A DNA stretch of 64,000 nt, taken from contig CP093830.1 of NCBI GenBank assembly GCA_033063855.1, positions 15,500,854 to 15,564,853 of the forward strand. Reading direction: 5' to 3'. Below the pieces are notes generated by a model. That model did not search any database. It was not told the DNA's origin and worked only from the letters and a program-made list of their open reading frames with translations. This document shows positions 11,805 through 22,244 of this stretch, piece after piece; position 1 is the stretch's first letter; every line of letters begins with the position of its first letter. The stretch comes from Smittia aterrima. Lineage: Eukaryota; Arthropoda; Insecta; Diptera; Chironomidae. The position numbers were made by a program, and so were the translations under genes.

Positions 11805-14800
11805 AAGGGCCAACACGACGAGAGAGCAATTTTGAAGATTGTGCAATATATTTTGAATAAAGGGAAATTTCTATTTCTTCTTCAATTTATTTTAACCATC
11901 GCTTCCGTTTTATTTTCCATTTTCTCCGTTCCGAGTATTTCGGTATGCAGTGAAGCACTGCCGGGACTGATGAATGTTTGCGCTTTGCATGGTAGAAATA
12001 CTTTTTGTGTATTGAGTAAGGAGCGGGGCGGGGACGAGAAGAAGTAAGATTTATTAACGATAGAAATGTTCATTTTCCTTGGAGAGTACGAGCGATGAAT
12101 TGGAGCGAAACACAGAAATAGAAATTGTAAGTTTTCTTCTCACTAACTCCTTCTCCTCTGAGTGATATGAATCGACAATGATAGTTTCCTGCTGAGAGTT
12201 TCACCGAGCACCACTTGAAAGAAAATCCTTTAGACTTTCGATGAACCAAAAGGAAATTTATTTCATTCTCGCTTTGGGTTCGTTGAGGTGTACTCAAGAG
12301 ATTGACGGGTGTTGGGAGGAAAGATCGAAAATGGGAGAAATTATGCAAATCAAGTGACGGAATCGGATTAGGGATTTATAATTTCAGAGGAAATGTCAGC
12401 TCCGAGTACTGCTGGAATTGATTCTCCCAATGGAACCGCAAAGAGATTAACAACACGTTTCTTCTAATTGCTTTGTCTTGCGATTTTCCAAAGTAAAAGG
12501 GTCTGAAAATGCTCATTCAAAACGAATTTCTCTCTCCCATTTGAAGATTTGTAAGATTACTTTCTTCGTGTTATGTTCAGCTGCTAGTAGCCTTTTACGA
12601 ACTGATGTTTCCTTCAAGTTTTCACGTTCTTTGATTGAGAAAATGAAGATAATAAATAAAACGAAGAAAGTTTAATCATAGCATTGAAAGCTGGAGATTT
12701 ACTATCGAAACTTTCCTTTTAAAACTTGAATAATTCAGGATAGTGAAGAACGGAAAATAATAAATGAATTCTCTGTGATCGTAGAATAGACAATTTTGAT
12801 AAATTCATCCCAAGAAACCAGACGGAGAATAAAACCAATGAGAGATCAATGCATTCGATAAATTACAAATTTGTGTTTTCATCTTATGATATTTAGAAAT
12901 TGGTTTAACTCTTAAATAATTTATAAGACTTCTTGAGCTGTCTTGATGAATATCAAGAAGATTTAGGTAATGTTTCAATCAATTTAAAAATTAAAGAACA
13001 GATATCCTTTCATTTGCAGCCGCTACAGATTCACAAGTCTCTTCAGCTTCTCGGGAGCGAAGGATTTAAATTTTACGATGCAACAATAAAATCTAATGCG
13101 ATCAGAGCATATGTTATCGACATTCAAAGCCTTATGGCTTGATGCTCGATTGAATAAGTAGCACAATGAGACGTCTGAGAATGACGAGCTTTGCTGCTCA
13201 CACATTTCCCAAACAGTTCGTTTGCGGCTTATTTCATTGTACTTCACTCTCGTTCTCATGATTTATTGGCTTTATAATATTAAAAAAGAATGTGTAATAA
13301 CATGAAATATATCTGAAAATAATGAAAATTATGACAGTAACAAATGTGAGTTATCGTGGAGAAATGTATCAAGTCACTTCACGAACATTTTTCATTCCCC
13401 ACCTCGAGCACGAATTCTCCTGCGGTGACCATTCTGTTGACGTTTTACGATTTCCCCGGATTTTTTTCTTCGCAAAATGTTGATAGATCGCACTTGTTTA
13501 TTTGTAGTTAAGGTATCAATTTATCAAACTTTTCTCTCTCTCTCATTCCTGTTCAGCTTCCGTCGCTGCGCATAAATGGACCGGAGGACATAAAGAAAAT
13601 AAATTGCAAAAAGTTGTTGTACAGAATACGTAAGATCCAAATATTTGTCCAATTAGTCTCGTCAAACACGAGATTTCATTACATTCTCATTGGAAGTTCA
13701 ACATTGTCGCGCGCTCCTTTGTCAAATTCCGACTCGTACGACGAGCGAAGCTTATTCTCGGTAGCTTGAAGCTTTTTCAATTACTCTGTCAGTTCGTTTT
13801 CATCGTTGTTGCTACTGATGACTGCATGATACGAGAGAAAGCTTTTCTCGACCACAATTCATTCTTTTTTTGTTTATTTGGCAACTGCATGTGCTCAACC
13901 TACCGTTCAAATAATCAAGTCAAAAAAGCATGATTTTATTTTGAATGCAATTTGGAACGATAACAAAAAAGAAAACGTTGTGATTTATAATTTCTCACTT
14001 CGATTCTGACTTGGAAATTAAATGCTTCCTGTTACCCAATGCGCGAGATTTCCATGACGGCAAAAGGAGCTTTAAGTTCTCCCTTGAGATGATTCATAGA
14101 ACTCCCTTGTCGTCATTATGATCAAAGTATGTTCATAAAATATGTAATTTAAAATATTTTTTTCAAGCTTCAAAGGGAACGATACGAAATATGTGAATCT
14201 CCCATTGCGTCGACCGAGCCACGCCTAATTATATTCAAATTGTCATTCGCTCTTCATTTGTAAACATGCGATCAGCATAATAATAAAAGGACACATCAAG
14301 CGAGCACTGAATCATTTTAAAGATAATTAAGGACATGCTCCAAATGTTGCTGCGGAGAAAAATAGCTTTCGGAAAGAAGATTTTTTATCAATTGTCGTTG
14401 CTCTCCACCCTCAATTTCTTGCTCTAAGCGATGTCTCCAGCGGGGGAAAAGGAAATATTTGTCCTTTGAGAAAAGAGAAGGTCGTAATAATTTTTTTAAG
14501 TTCGAACTCATGAATCATGAATCTGGCTGAATCCGACGAGAGCTTTCGGTCTAATTTTGTTTATTTTTTGTGAGGAATGCAGATAAACACGACTGTAAAC
14601 ATGTCACTCAAGCAGTACGTGAATCGAATATCCCTTCTCTTTCATGTCTTCTTGTTTTTCGGCTTCATCCGTGTGTCACATTTAAATTTTTCTTTCTAAT
14701 CTCATAAGATATGTGTTTTTGTCTCCTGTAAACTGGAGCAATTTGTCTCGAGAGATGTTTGCAAGTTGCGTGATGTTTCGTCGACTTCACAGAGAAATTT

Positions 14801-16201
14801 ATTGCAAAACTGTTTGATGACACAACAAGAATATTGGATAATTCGTAGTCATGTGAATACAAGAGCTCTTTAAAAGCAATTTACGAATTACTCCTGGAAT
14901 CCTAAAACTCATAATAAATTAAACCACTCAAATTGAGAGGCTTAAATGGACTAATTGAATAGTCTTTTCTCCCTCTGGCTCGCAATGCCTGCAGTCGACC
15001 GTCCCTAAAACGGCAATCAGATCGATTTACTGCTTATGAAATGATTGCATTCCGATTTATCAATGTAAATATTTGTAGCAAACAAAGAAAGAGAACATTT
15101 GGGTCAATCGGAGCAAAGAATTAAGGATAAACAAGATCCCGGGAAATCCATGCTGTGAGCAAGCACAGCAAGCTACTTTATTCATTTGTCATAATGACAA
15201 ATCAGCACTAGCCGACGGCGTCCAATTTATGTCCGGAGAAAGATTTCAATTGGACAATTACAGTTCCCTTCGGTCTTGAATTAATTCAACAGCTTGCTAT
15301 TTGCCTACATCGTCGTCATCATCTTCGACGCCATCTCGGTCTCCTTCAATGATTTTTCGATCGAAACTTTCTCGTTAATGTACATTTCCCGTATTGTAAA
15401 TTTTGTATTTATTTTAGGCAAGGAGGGGCCTTAATTGAAGGCACAGAAATGAAAACAGCATCGTTTAGTTCAAATCGCGTTTGTGTTTCCGCTGAAATAT
15501 GAAATTTATGGAAATTCTATGTACTTTGAATTTTAAATATTTTCATTAAAATCTCTTCGTCAACTTAATCAACACGATCTGTTCGTTTTACTTCACAGAA
15601 AATTATTATCCGTCAACGACGACGAGACGAACGATTTTTATTTGGTGAAATTTTGATGCAAACTTTTGGTCCAGTGTATATCTACTGTAAAAGCCTTTGT
15701 CTCTGTATGCTGCTGAGCTTTTGAATTTCACTGATTCTGTTGAAAATTAGTCCTAATTGAGCTTCTATTTGGATTATTTTGTCGATTAATGGTTTTCGTA
15801 GATAATCTTCTTTTTTCCTCGAAGCTTCCTTTACCTTCTGCCCTAATCCTAGAATGACCTTCTCGATGAAGTTATTAAAGTTCGTAAATTTCACATTTTA
15901 TTTCAGAACCGGAAAAAAGAGAAGAAAGTGAGTTGGGGTTAAGCTTTTATTTCTCTGTGGTTATTATTATGGAGGCTCACGAACATAAATAGCCGCTGAT
16001 ATATTTGCACACGAGGTAAACCGAAAAGAGATAAATTTAAATCAGGGCAGATAGCTCAAGCATGCATGGTCTCGCTTTCATGGGCCTTTCGCTGTTCAAA
16101 CATGTCCTATTTGAATAAATTTTCAGCTTGATTGTTTGATATTTGTGTTTGCAGTTAAGATTTTTCATACGTTCTCGTTCTGGATGATGACAGCCAGCAG
16201 C
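11805..16201. other. Intergenic, no gene recognised
   Basis: About 4.4 kb of AT-rich sequence. I find no recognisable protein motif, RNA gene or repeat array. A minus-strand open frame at 15682-15894 (helical, Lys/Glu/Gln-rich) lies 300 bp downstream of the small secreted gene on the same strand; it begins with GTG after an in-frame stop, so if it is coding it must be an internal or 3' exon, which I could not confirm. Confidence 0.45.
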
Positions 16202-16656
16202 TCAAAGGAGCGATAAAATAAAGCCGAAAAGGATTAAAACGAAGCGAAATGCTAATGAGCACGAGCATGATGGGATGAGCAATTTGTCAAACTCCCAGAT
16301 TTTATCTTTTGCGTCTTCCATCTTGCGATGAACGCACGACCTAAACTCGAGTTTTGAGTAATGTCGGAGAAGATCCCCTTTGCATTCTTTAAGATCGTCT
16401 TTCAGTTCATCAATAATATCCATCGCATCTTCACGAGCATATTTTGGTAAATCCGGGACATTTAATATTTCGGAAATGTTATTTGTTACTCCTTGAATAT
16501 AATCATCGACTTCTGTATGTTCGTCATCTGATCGAAGCTAGAAATAATTTCAACTGAAGCACTTTAAGTTTGAATATTTTATTGTTTTACCTGATGAACC
16601 CCGGAGACTACGATTGAGTAATACAAAATACAAATCACTGCAGACAATTTGGCCAT
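16202..16656 (-). CDS. Small secreted or GPI-anchored helical protein, unknown family
   Basis: Two exons on the minus strand, 16591-16656 and 16202-16537, separated by a 53-bp GT-AG intron, encode 133 residues. Exon 1 is exactly a signal peptide (MAKLSAVICILYYSIVVSG) plus three residues, ending in phase 0, a common layout of small secreted insect proteins. The mature part is acidic and helix-prone (DELKDDLKECKGDLL, MEDAKDKIWEFDKLL) with cysteines at the ECKG and RSCVH positions and a CSC pair. The last 20 residues (LAFRFVLILFGFILSLL) are hydrophobic and end at the stop codon, as in GPI-attachment signals or a C-terminal membrane anchor. I do not recognise the family. The evidence for a real gene is the frame-preserving splice joining a clean signal peptide to an open exon. 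Confidence 0.6.
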
Positions 16657-17899
16657 TTCGCAAGAACTAACCTGATTAAACCTCCAAACTTATCTGCCGA
16701 ATGAAGAATCCGAAATATTTTATCGCAGTAAATAGACCGCAATCTTATGATTAGAATAATTGTTTTATTCTTATCACTCATTCAACTCAAACATACGACA
16801 ATGCAAACAAGTCAACGAAGATAAAAGAAAATCTAGAAATTGTTTCTCTTTTTATTTTGGGAGTCGTTCAAGTCGAGAACGCAAATTGAATTTCATCAGA
16901 AACTCAACAGTTTTGAACTTTTTTGATTGTCGCTGAAGAATTCAACAATGACTTGATTCACTTGGGAGACTTATTGTTGCTCTCGATGCCGACTGTTATC
17001 CCCAATGTTAACGGAGAATCTCGTTGATTTAATTTTTGGCTCTGATTCAGGAGAAAAAGTTTTGTCTCGCATCACAATATTCATTTAAAACTTTCAAGTT
17101 GTTTTGTCATAATTTTCTACGCCACTTGTCGGAGCATTTGACACATCAGAAGACACTCTACCTCTCCGAATGTCATAAAATTTTCGTGTATTTCTTTCGA
17201 CTTAATTAAAAAACTTTTGCTTGAGTCTGTCGTTTTGCACTCTTACTTGTGTGTATGTGAGTGAGCGAGTATGACAGACGAAACAAATGTTCTTGGGTTG
17301 GGTTGTGAGTCATGATTTCCACATTTGTCCCTGTTTTCTCGAAAGATTTTTGCCAAAAACTTTTCACAACAAATATTTCTCGTATTAAAAAGTTTCGGTT
17401 GATCGCAATCACTGCATGACATTTTAGCTAAATGTTATGGCTTTGTTCGAAAGAAGCGTAACGGATTAGACGTAACTTTGTTTTGATTAGGTTAGCAAGC
17501 TGAGAGCTTGTTTGTAGCTAATTAAAATTTCACTTTGCCACTCGACGCAAACTTTAGTCTTCATGTTTATTCAAATACATCTCAAGATAAGTGACTTAAG
17601 TGCTTAATGCATCTCCAAACTAAGCGTCAGAAAAGTTCCTTCGTCTCATTTTAATTCTTTCAATTAATGCTCGTCAGAATGCAGCAGAGTGTTAATTTGG
17701 AATAAGTCTCTGTCGTTTGCACAATAAAAAAAAACGTAAAATTTAATTTTAAAGCACAATTCTCGAGCGCTGAGCGTCATTCATCACGAAAGGATTTCTC
17801 GATGAGAAGAAAAAAAACCTACACGCTTGCTGCTAATTAAAAAGCTCTGTTCACGAAATAAACGAATGCGCTGCTGAAGGCACACAGTTCTATCTAAAC
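16657..17899. other. Intergenic, upstream region of the small secreted gene
   Basis: About 1.2 kb with no gene. The first 100 bp presumably hold the minus-strand promoter of the gene ending at 16656. An AT-rich GATAAAATATT stretch (minus strand, near 16720) could serve as a TATA-like element, but its spacing to a transcription start is unknown. The remainder shows nothing that I can interpret. Confidence 0.4.
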
Positions 17900-17901
17900 T
17901 A

Positions 17902-17927
17902 CAGGGTGAGGGAAAAGAAGTGTCGCA
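17902..17927. repeat. Left terminal inverted repeat of mariner-type element
   Basis: 26 bp identical to the reverse complement of 19173-19198; preceded by TA at 17900-17901. The next base differs (G versus C), marking the inner edge of the perfect repeat. Confidence 0.93.
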
Positions 17928-19172
17928 GTTAGATTATGTGATTTCTCAACAACCAAGCAACGGATATCCAATATTTTAGTAATTTTGGAAAGCTTACATT
18001 CTAGGGAAGAAACCTTAATACCACATTTCAAATTTTTCAGTTCGAGTGTATCAAACTGAGTAAAAATGTATAATTTTTTTTTGGTGCTGAGCACGCAAGT
18101 TGCGTCATTGTTTTCATCGCAAATTTTGATATTTCTTTTCTTTTAAGAAAAGTTAATGTTGTTTTTTATTAAAGTAAAGAGATGCAATTATCAACCTCTA
18201 AATACCAAAAGCCAAAATATTTCGATCCTGCAGCATGGGAAGCAACTAAATATGAAAAAAATGTTTAGAAAAAATAAAATTCCTGACTCCAAAACACACT
18301 TTTCATTGTGAAAAAATGATAAGTGTTGTTGAGACTAAAAATAATGTTAGTATTACTTATTTTTGGCTTCTACCATCAGAATATGTTGGAAACTACATCC
18401 AGATAGTTAAGTAGATTCATTTTATCGCCATTTTCGGTAAAATTTAAGATGAATCTACTTCGCAAAGAAAAAGCTCCGTCAACTGCGAATTACATAAAAT
18501 TTGAAGACCGTTTGTTTACAGTTTTGTAGCTTAGAATATCTCCAAAAAGAATCGTACAAACTCGATAAAATTAAGAGCTTCGAGAAACTTTTCGCATCAA
18601 AGTTTCTTGCCGATTTTTTTTTCCGGTGCTTGCGTGCCATGTAACCAAGTGTTTCAATCTTTGATGTTATTACATTTGTTGAGCGTCTGTTTGTCAATGA
18701 ATTTTAGTTTTTTCGAGTGCGAAAAGACCAAAGTCTTATTTTAAGTTAATCCTCATGGCATTTTGTAGGAATTCGAGTTCTTTTGCTAGTTTTCTTCATG
18801 ACCTCTCCAATTTTCTCGTAATTCGATTCTTGACAGATTTGATCAATACTGCAGTTCGATCTATTTTTTGCCGGCCGCTTTTCTTTCTGTGATCGAATTC
18901 TCGAATCTCTAAATAAAGTTTCGTTATACCTTGAATTATTGTTACGATAACATTTTGACCACAAATTTTAATTAAACTTTGTTAATTTTAGTGTCCGCCA
19001 TTTTTTTTAATGAAAATTTCTCGCAATTTTTTTTTTCGTAATTTGCGAGAGATTGATAAGCGCGATCTCATTAAAACTTTGCGATTTTGTTTAAAATACT
19101 TTATTTCACAAGCTTATGAAAATATTTTGTTCAAAAATTGTCCAACAGCTTCTGGGGTTTTAATCAAAAAAG

Positions 19173-19198
19173 TGCGACACTTCTTTTCCCTCACCCTG
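19173..19198. repeat. Right terminal inverted repeat of mariner-type element
   Basis: Reverse complement of 17902-17927 over 26 bp without mismatch; followed by TA at 19199-19200. Confidence 0.93.
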
Positions 19199-19200
19199 TA

Positions 19201-19780
19201 TATGCACAAAGCTTTTGCCTTGATGCTTTTGACTTTTTTCAAAGCGTCGTTCATTGTAATGTACGCGATACATTTCTTTAGAGGAAATACTAATCAAATG
19301 TCATCTGATGCATTTTGAATACAATAAAAAGCGAGAACTCAATCATCAAGGCGCTCACAACTTTCACATCTTTTTTGATAAGCGGCACAAACTTGCGATA
19401 CCAACCAAGGTTCTTGAAGAGCTTCTTCATTCCGATTTGCACTGCACTTTCCTTGTATTTAACACCTTTCTCATCTCCAACGCACTTGTATTTGATATTT
19501 TTCACTTTTTTAATCTTTTTTTCAGCCATTGCGACGCTTTACGATCCGCTTGCTTTCAAATTTTGTAAAATACTGAATTCGTTTTTCCGAAATTGCGCCA
19601 ATATGCGTAACTGACGGTTGGTTTTCCCGGAAATTGGCTGAGTGTTAGTAAAAGCGGAAGATCGATCTTTAAATTATAATAAAAATTGCTTTTTCGATCG
19701 AATATTGATCAAAACTTAATTTAATTAACAAAAAACTATTGCAAAACGAAAGGAAATTCATATTTCAATAGGAGATTAAT
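19201..19780. other. Unassigned spacer between mobile elements
   Basis: About 580 bp between the mariner element and the tRNA-like remnant. A Lys-rich minus-strand open frame (19290-19529) and overlapping plus-strand frames are present, but none shows a recognisable domain. It may be further decayed repeat DNA; I see no terminal repeats or target duplications here. Confidence 0.35.
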
Positions 19781-19875
19781 AAAAAAAAAACTTGAGAATT
19801 ATCTGGGATCGAACCGAGGAAAGTCGGAACAAAAAATCTTGACCTTAGTTCATTCGGTCATCAGCGCTCTGACAT
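19781..19875 (-). repeat. tRNA-like remnant (pseudo-tRNA or SINE head)
   Basis: Read on the minus strand, an A-box-like block TGACCGAATGAACTAAGG (19860-19843) is followed by a B-box GGTTCGATCCC (19815-19805) and then a T10 run (19790-19781), the usual RNA polymerase III terminator. The A-box resembles class II tRNAs (Leu/Ser type). The acceptor and T stems do not pair properly, so this is not a functional tRNA; it is best read as a tRNA pseudogene or the head of a SINE. Confidence 0.45.
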
Positions 19876-19954
19876 TAATCTGACAAAATTCATCCTTATG
19901 ATGCAACAGACGTTTGTGTTAGTGAAGGATTTTTTTTTCGTTGTATGCAATTTA

Positions 19955-20350
19955 AGTAAACGTTTTAGCCGAATGTCCAACACAAGAGAAACTTGTAGAA
20001 TGTTTCACACGACTGCAACCTGCTGTAGTCTTGGTGATCGAGGTTCAAATCCCCAAACATTGGTTTCGAAAGCTTCATAGTAGCGAATGCGGAAATTCAA
20101 ACTATAATTAGCAGATGGTGTTCTGGCTAAGCTTTGACCTTCGGGTGTGGAGCTATAACTGCGCTGTGGGGCCCACCTTCGGGTGTTGGACAATGTCTCA
20201 GCGGGCTCGTTTATAAGAATTAGCACAGTTCTCTGTGCTAACATCTTCAGAGTCGCAGACCTGGCATAGCTCGGAGAAGTGCAACGGTCGATCTTACGAG
20301 AGGAACCAGAGCCGCTTCGTAGTGTCTTAAAGCCAGCTTATCTGCCAGTT
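19955..20350 (+). mobile_element. Candidate tRNA-derived SINE
   Basis: An A-box-like TAGCCGAATG (19966-19975) and a B-box GGTTCAAATCC (20042-20052) lie on the plus strand, with a small stem-loop between them (GACTGCA...TGTAGTC). The body is noticeably richer in GC than its surroundings, carries two copies of ACCTTCGGGTGT (near 20138 and 20182) and a perfect 9-bp hairpin TTAGCACAG/CTGTGCTAA (20220-20241). The antisense translation around the B-box reads GFEPRSP, a typical by-product of tRNA-derived SINEs. No 3' tail or target duplication could be fixed, so the boundaries are approximate; copies elsewhere in the genome would be needed to prove a family. Confidence 0.4.
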
Positions 20351-20374
20351 TCTCTTAGGAGAGGAAATACTATC

Positions 20375-20429
20375 GAACATTTTTTTGTGCTCAACAGATT
20401 TTTCGTTGCAACACATATGCAGCCGACGT
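20375..20429 (+). pseudogene. 55-bp duplicated intron/exon junction of the aminopeptidase gene
   Basis: 55 bp here are identical to 22776-22830, which comprise the last 23 bp of intron 1 (including its acceptor CAG) and the first 32 bp of exon 2 of the aminopeptidase N gene (codons for the conserved FFVATHMQPT motif). Identity stops abruptly downstream; upstream a few more bases match with gaps. It lies between the SINE candidate and the second Tc1-type element, in the same orientation as the gene and 2.4 kb upstream of the original. It cannot encode anything useful on its own but keeps an intact splice acceptor. Confidence 0.85.
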
Positions 20430-20455
20430 CGACAAAGACTGATGAAAGCCAAGTA

Positions 20456-20483
20456 AAGGTTGGATTTGATGAAATCCATCACT
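20456..20483. repeat. Left terminal inverted repeat of Tc1-type element
   Basis: 28 bp beginning AAGGTTGGATTTGATG, 25/28 identical to the reverse complement of 21658-21685; the element starts directly after TA. Confidence 0.8.
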
Positions 20484-21657
20484 ACACAATTGTAAATATT
20501 TTCATAAATTGAGCTTAGTTTAATTCAAAGTTTATTGCAGTTTAAAGAATAATGTTCAAACAATATTGTGATGACGAAAGAAAATTAGTTCTGACCAGTT
20601 TTGACGAATGCCCGAACTTTCTTTTTGGTGCGACTCATAAACTTCTGGACAAGTATAAATGTGCGCCGATTTTCGCGAGTTAACTATTTTTGTTTAATTT
20701 CTTCAATATTTTCGAATGATTATTCATTTGTTCTAATATTTTTGTTCAAGCCAGACCGAAAAAGCTTAATGGGACGAAGTTTTGTTAATAAACAGGAAAT
20801 CAAGTTTTTCGGCATTATTGCGACTTCATGAAGCTTTTAGCTCTTCACAGTCACATAGAAGCATTTAGACTTTGCTGAACCAGCTTAAAGTATGATAGAG
20901 AATCGTTGCTATTGAATAAATGTGAAAAATCGCTAATTGAGAAACTTCTATGTGAAAAATTTTGAGCTTGAAGTTGAATGAGTCGCGTAAGGCTCTCTCA
21001 TCATAACGCAACCACAAAGAAACTTCCAAGCATAAAATGTTTGATCAATTTAGGAGCCCAAATTAATTTTAAATTGTCGTTGACATTCAAATACACAGAA
21101 CTATTGTAAAATTTTTGTCCTCTAGTTTTTCTGTTTATCAATTTTTAACTGATTTTGTAATGTAAGGGAAAGAGCCTTACGAAATGTGTCAGCAGTCATC
21201 CTATGGCTATTTGAGTTCGATTTTAGCAATCAAATTTCGTTGTAGAGCTCGTTTTACAATCTTGATTTCAAGAAAACACTTTTAACTAGTTCTCGAGTTT
21301 GGTTTCAAGAAATGTCGAGTGATTAGATTGAGCTTTAAATTAATTGGATCAGTTTTTCGTCCGCTTTCAAGCTTTTGATCAATGGTCAAGGTGTTTTGGA
21401 ATCGTTTAATCACGTCTCTTACGATGCTGGCTGGAATTTTCAATTTTTTTGAGATGAAAGCAGCAGAGCAATCAGAATTTTACATTTTTTCGGCCAAAAT
21501 GCATTTTTGTTTGTTATATTCATTTGATGAGATCTTTTCTTGTAGTTATCACAGAAGCATGAAATTTTCAGGAAATAGTCTTTGAACTATAATCTTTAAT
21601 CCAAGTTATTTACATTTCGTTTTGTATGTGTGTGTGTTAAATTATGCATATGTGTAG

Positions 21658-21685
21658 AGTGATGGATTTCATTAAATCCACACTT
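21658..21685. repeat. Right terminal inverted repeat of Tc1-type element
   Basis: Reverse complement begins AAGTGTGGATTTAATG and continues as the left repeat; followed by TA at 21686-21687. Confidence 0.8.
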
Positions 21686-22008
21686 TAGGAAAAGCGGAAG
21701 ACGCGATATTAATTTTTCATTCTCTTCTTTAATAAGATTATGCTTATTTTCGACATCTCACTATTCATCATCAGGGAAACATGTATTAGAGCGAGAATTA
21801 GAGTGAATAATTGAAGTGCAAAGAGACGAGAGTATTTTTCTTTTGTACTTAATCTGGATGAAGATGGAGACGAAAGATTTTGTTGTGAATAATTTGTGAA
21901 GCTTCTTCGTGAAGCTGCAGGATTTTCTTAATCCTTAATGAAATAAGTTTATAATTATGATGAGAAGTTGTTTTCATAAATTAGTTTCGTCGACAGCCCT
22001 GACTACGT

Positions 22009-22168
22009 TTATCGGTGATTTGCGAGGAAGCTTTGATAAGATTGTCATGCTACCTAAAAGATATTTTAAGCTTCATTTAATCTCAGTGAGTCAATCTCAA
22101 TGTAAACGTATCGTGCAACAGTAATAAGCGATAACTGATATCACAGTCTATAGCGCCGACAGAGATAA
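22009..22168 (+). promoter_or_regulatory. Cluster of GATA-factor motifs upstream of aminopeptidase
   Basis: Within 160 bp, 77-236 bp before the aminopeptidase start codon, there are five GATA-type words: TTATC (22009-22013), TGATAAG (22034-22040), GATAA (22130-22134), GATA (22137-22140) and GATAA (22164-22168). In flies, gut digestive enzyme genes are commonly driven by GATA factors (serpent, GATAe), which fits a midgut aminopeptidase. Such short motifs also occur by chance in AT-rich DNA, so the inference is tentative. Confidence 0.35.
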
Positions 22169-22244
22169 CGCTCATTTTTTGAGTTTTGATTTCTCGGACC
22201 AATTTAGTTCTTAGTTTAACTTCAAACGTGAACTTGGTTAGAAA

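Larger units (their letters stand above)
17902..19198 (-). mobile_element. Decayed mariner/IS630-type DNA transposon
   Basis: A 1297-bp element bounded by perfect 26-bp terminal inverted repeats starting CAGGGTGAGGGAAAAG and flanked on both sides by TA (17900-17901 and 19199-19200), the target duplication of Tc1/mariner elements. The minus strand contains a broken transposase reading frame: around 18740-18900 conceptual translation gives KSGRQKIDRTAVLIKSV and, after a stop, RKLAKELEFLQNAMRINLK, which matches the paired helix-turn-helix region of mariner-like transposases (RKLAKEL...SxRRILK). Downstream the frame is repeatedly shifted and stopped, so no functional enzyme is encoded. The first 26 bp are identical at both ends despite the coding decay. 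The exact subfamily (spacing of the catalytic DD triad) cannot be read. Confidence 0.85.
20456..21685 (-). mobile_element. Decayed Tc1/mariner-superfamily transposon
   Basis: A 1230-bp element with 28-bp terminal inverted repeats (20456-20483 and 21658-21685, three mismatches) and TA on both flanks (20454-20455, 21686-21687). The minus strand holds a ruined transposase. Near 21382-21441 it reads KIPASIVRDVIKRF followed by ESGRKTDP, the helix-turn-helix and linker of Tc1-like enzymes. Near 20730-20800 it reads LLTKLRPIKLFRSGL, matching the C-terminal PELRPIExxWA-type block, and near 20640 SRTKKKVRAFVKTG, matching the C-terminal tail of the same proteins. Numerous stops and frameshifts separate these pieces. 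It differs in terminal repeat and transposase from the element at 17902. Confidence 0.8.

Noticed and set aside
15682..15894. 70-codon helical minus-strand ORF
   Set aside because: Begins with GTG after an in-frame stop; no acceptor with a supported upstream exon, so it is only mentioned as a possible relative of the gene at 16202.
19290..19529. 79-codon Lys-rich minus-strand ORF with GWYRKFVPLIKK
   Set aside because: Vaguely like the retrotransposon YYRRFIP motif, but reverse transcriptase and RNase H blocks are absent; too weak to call.
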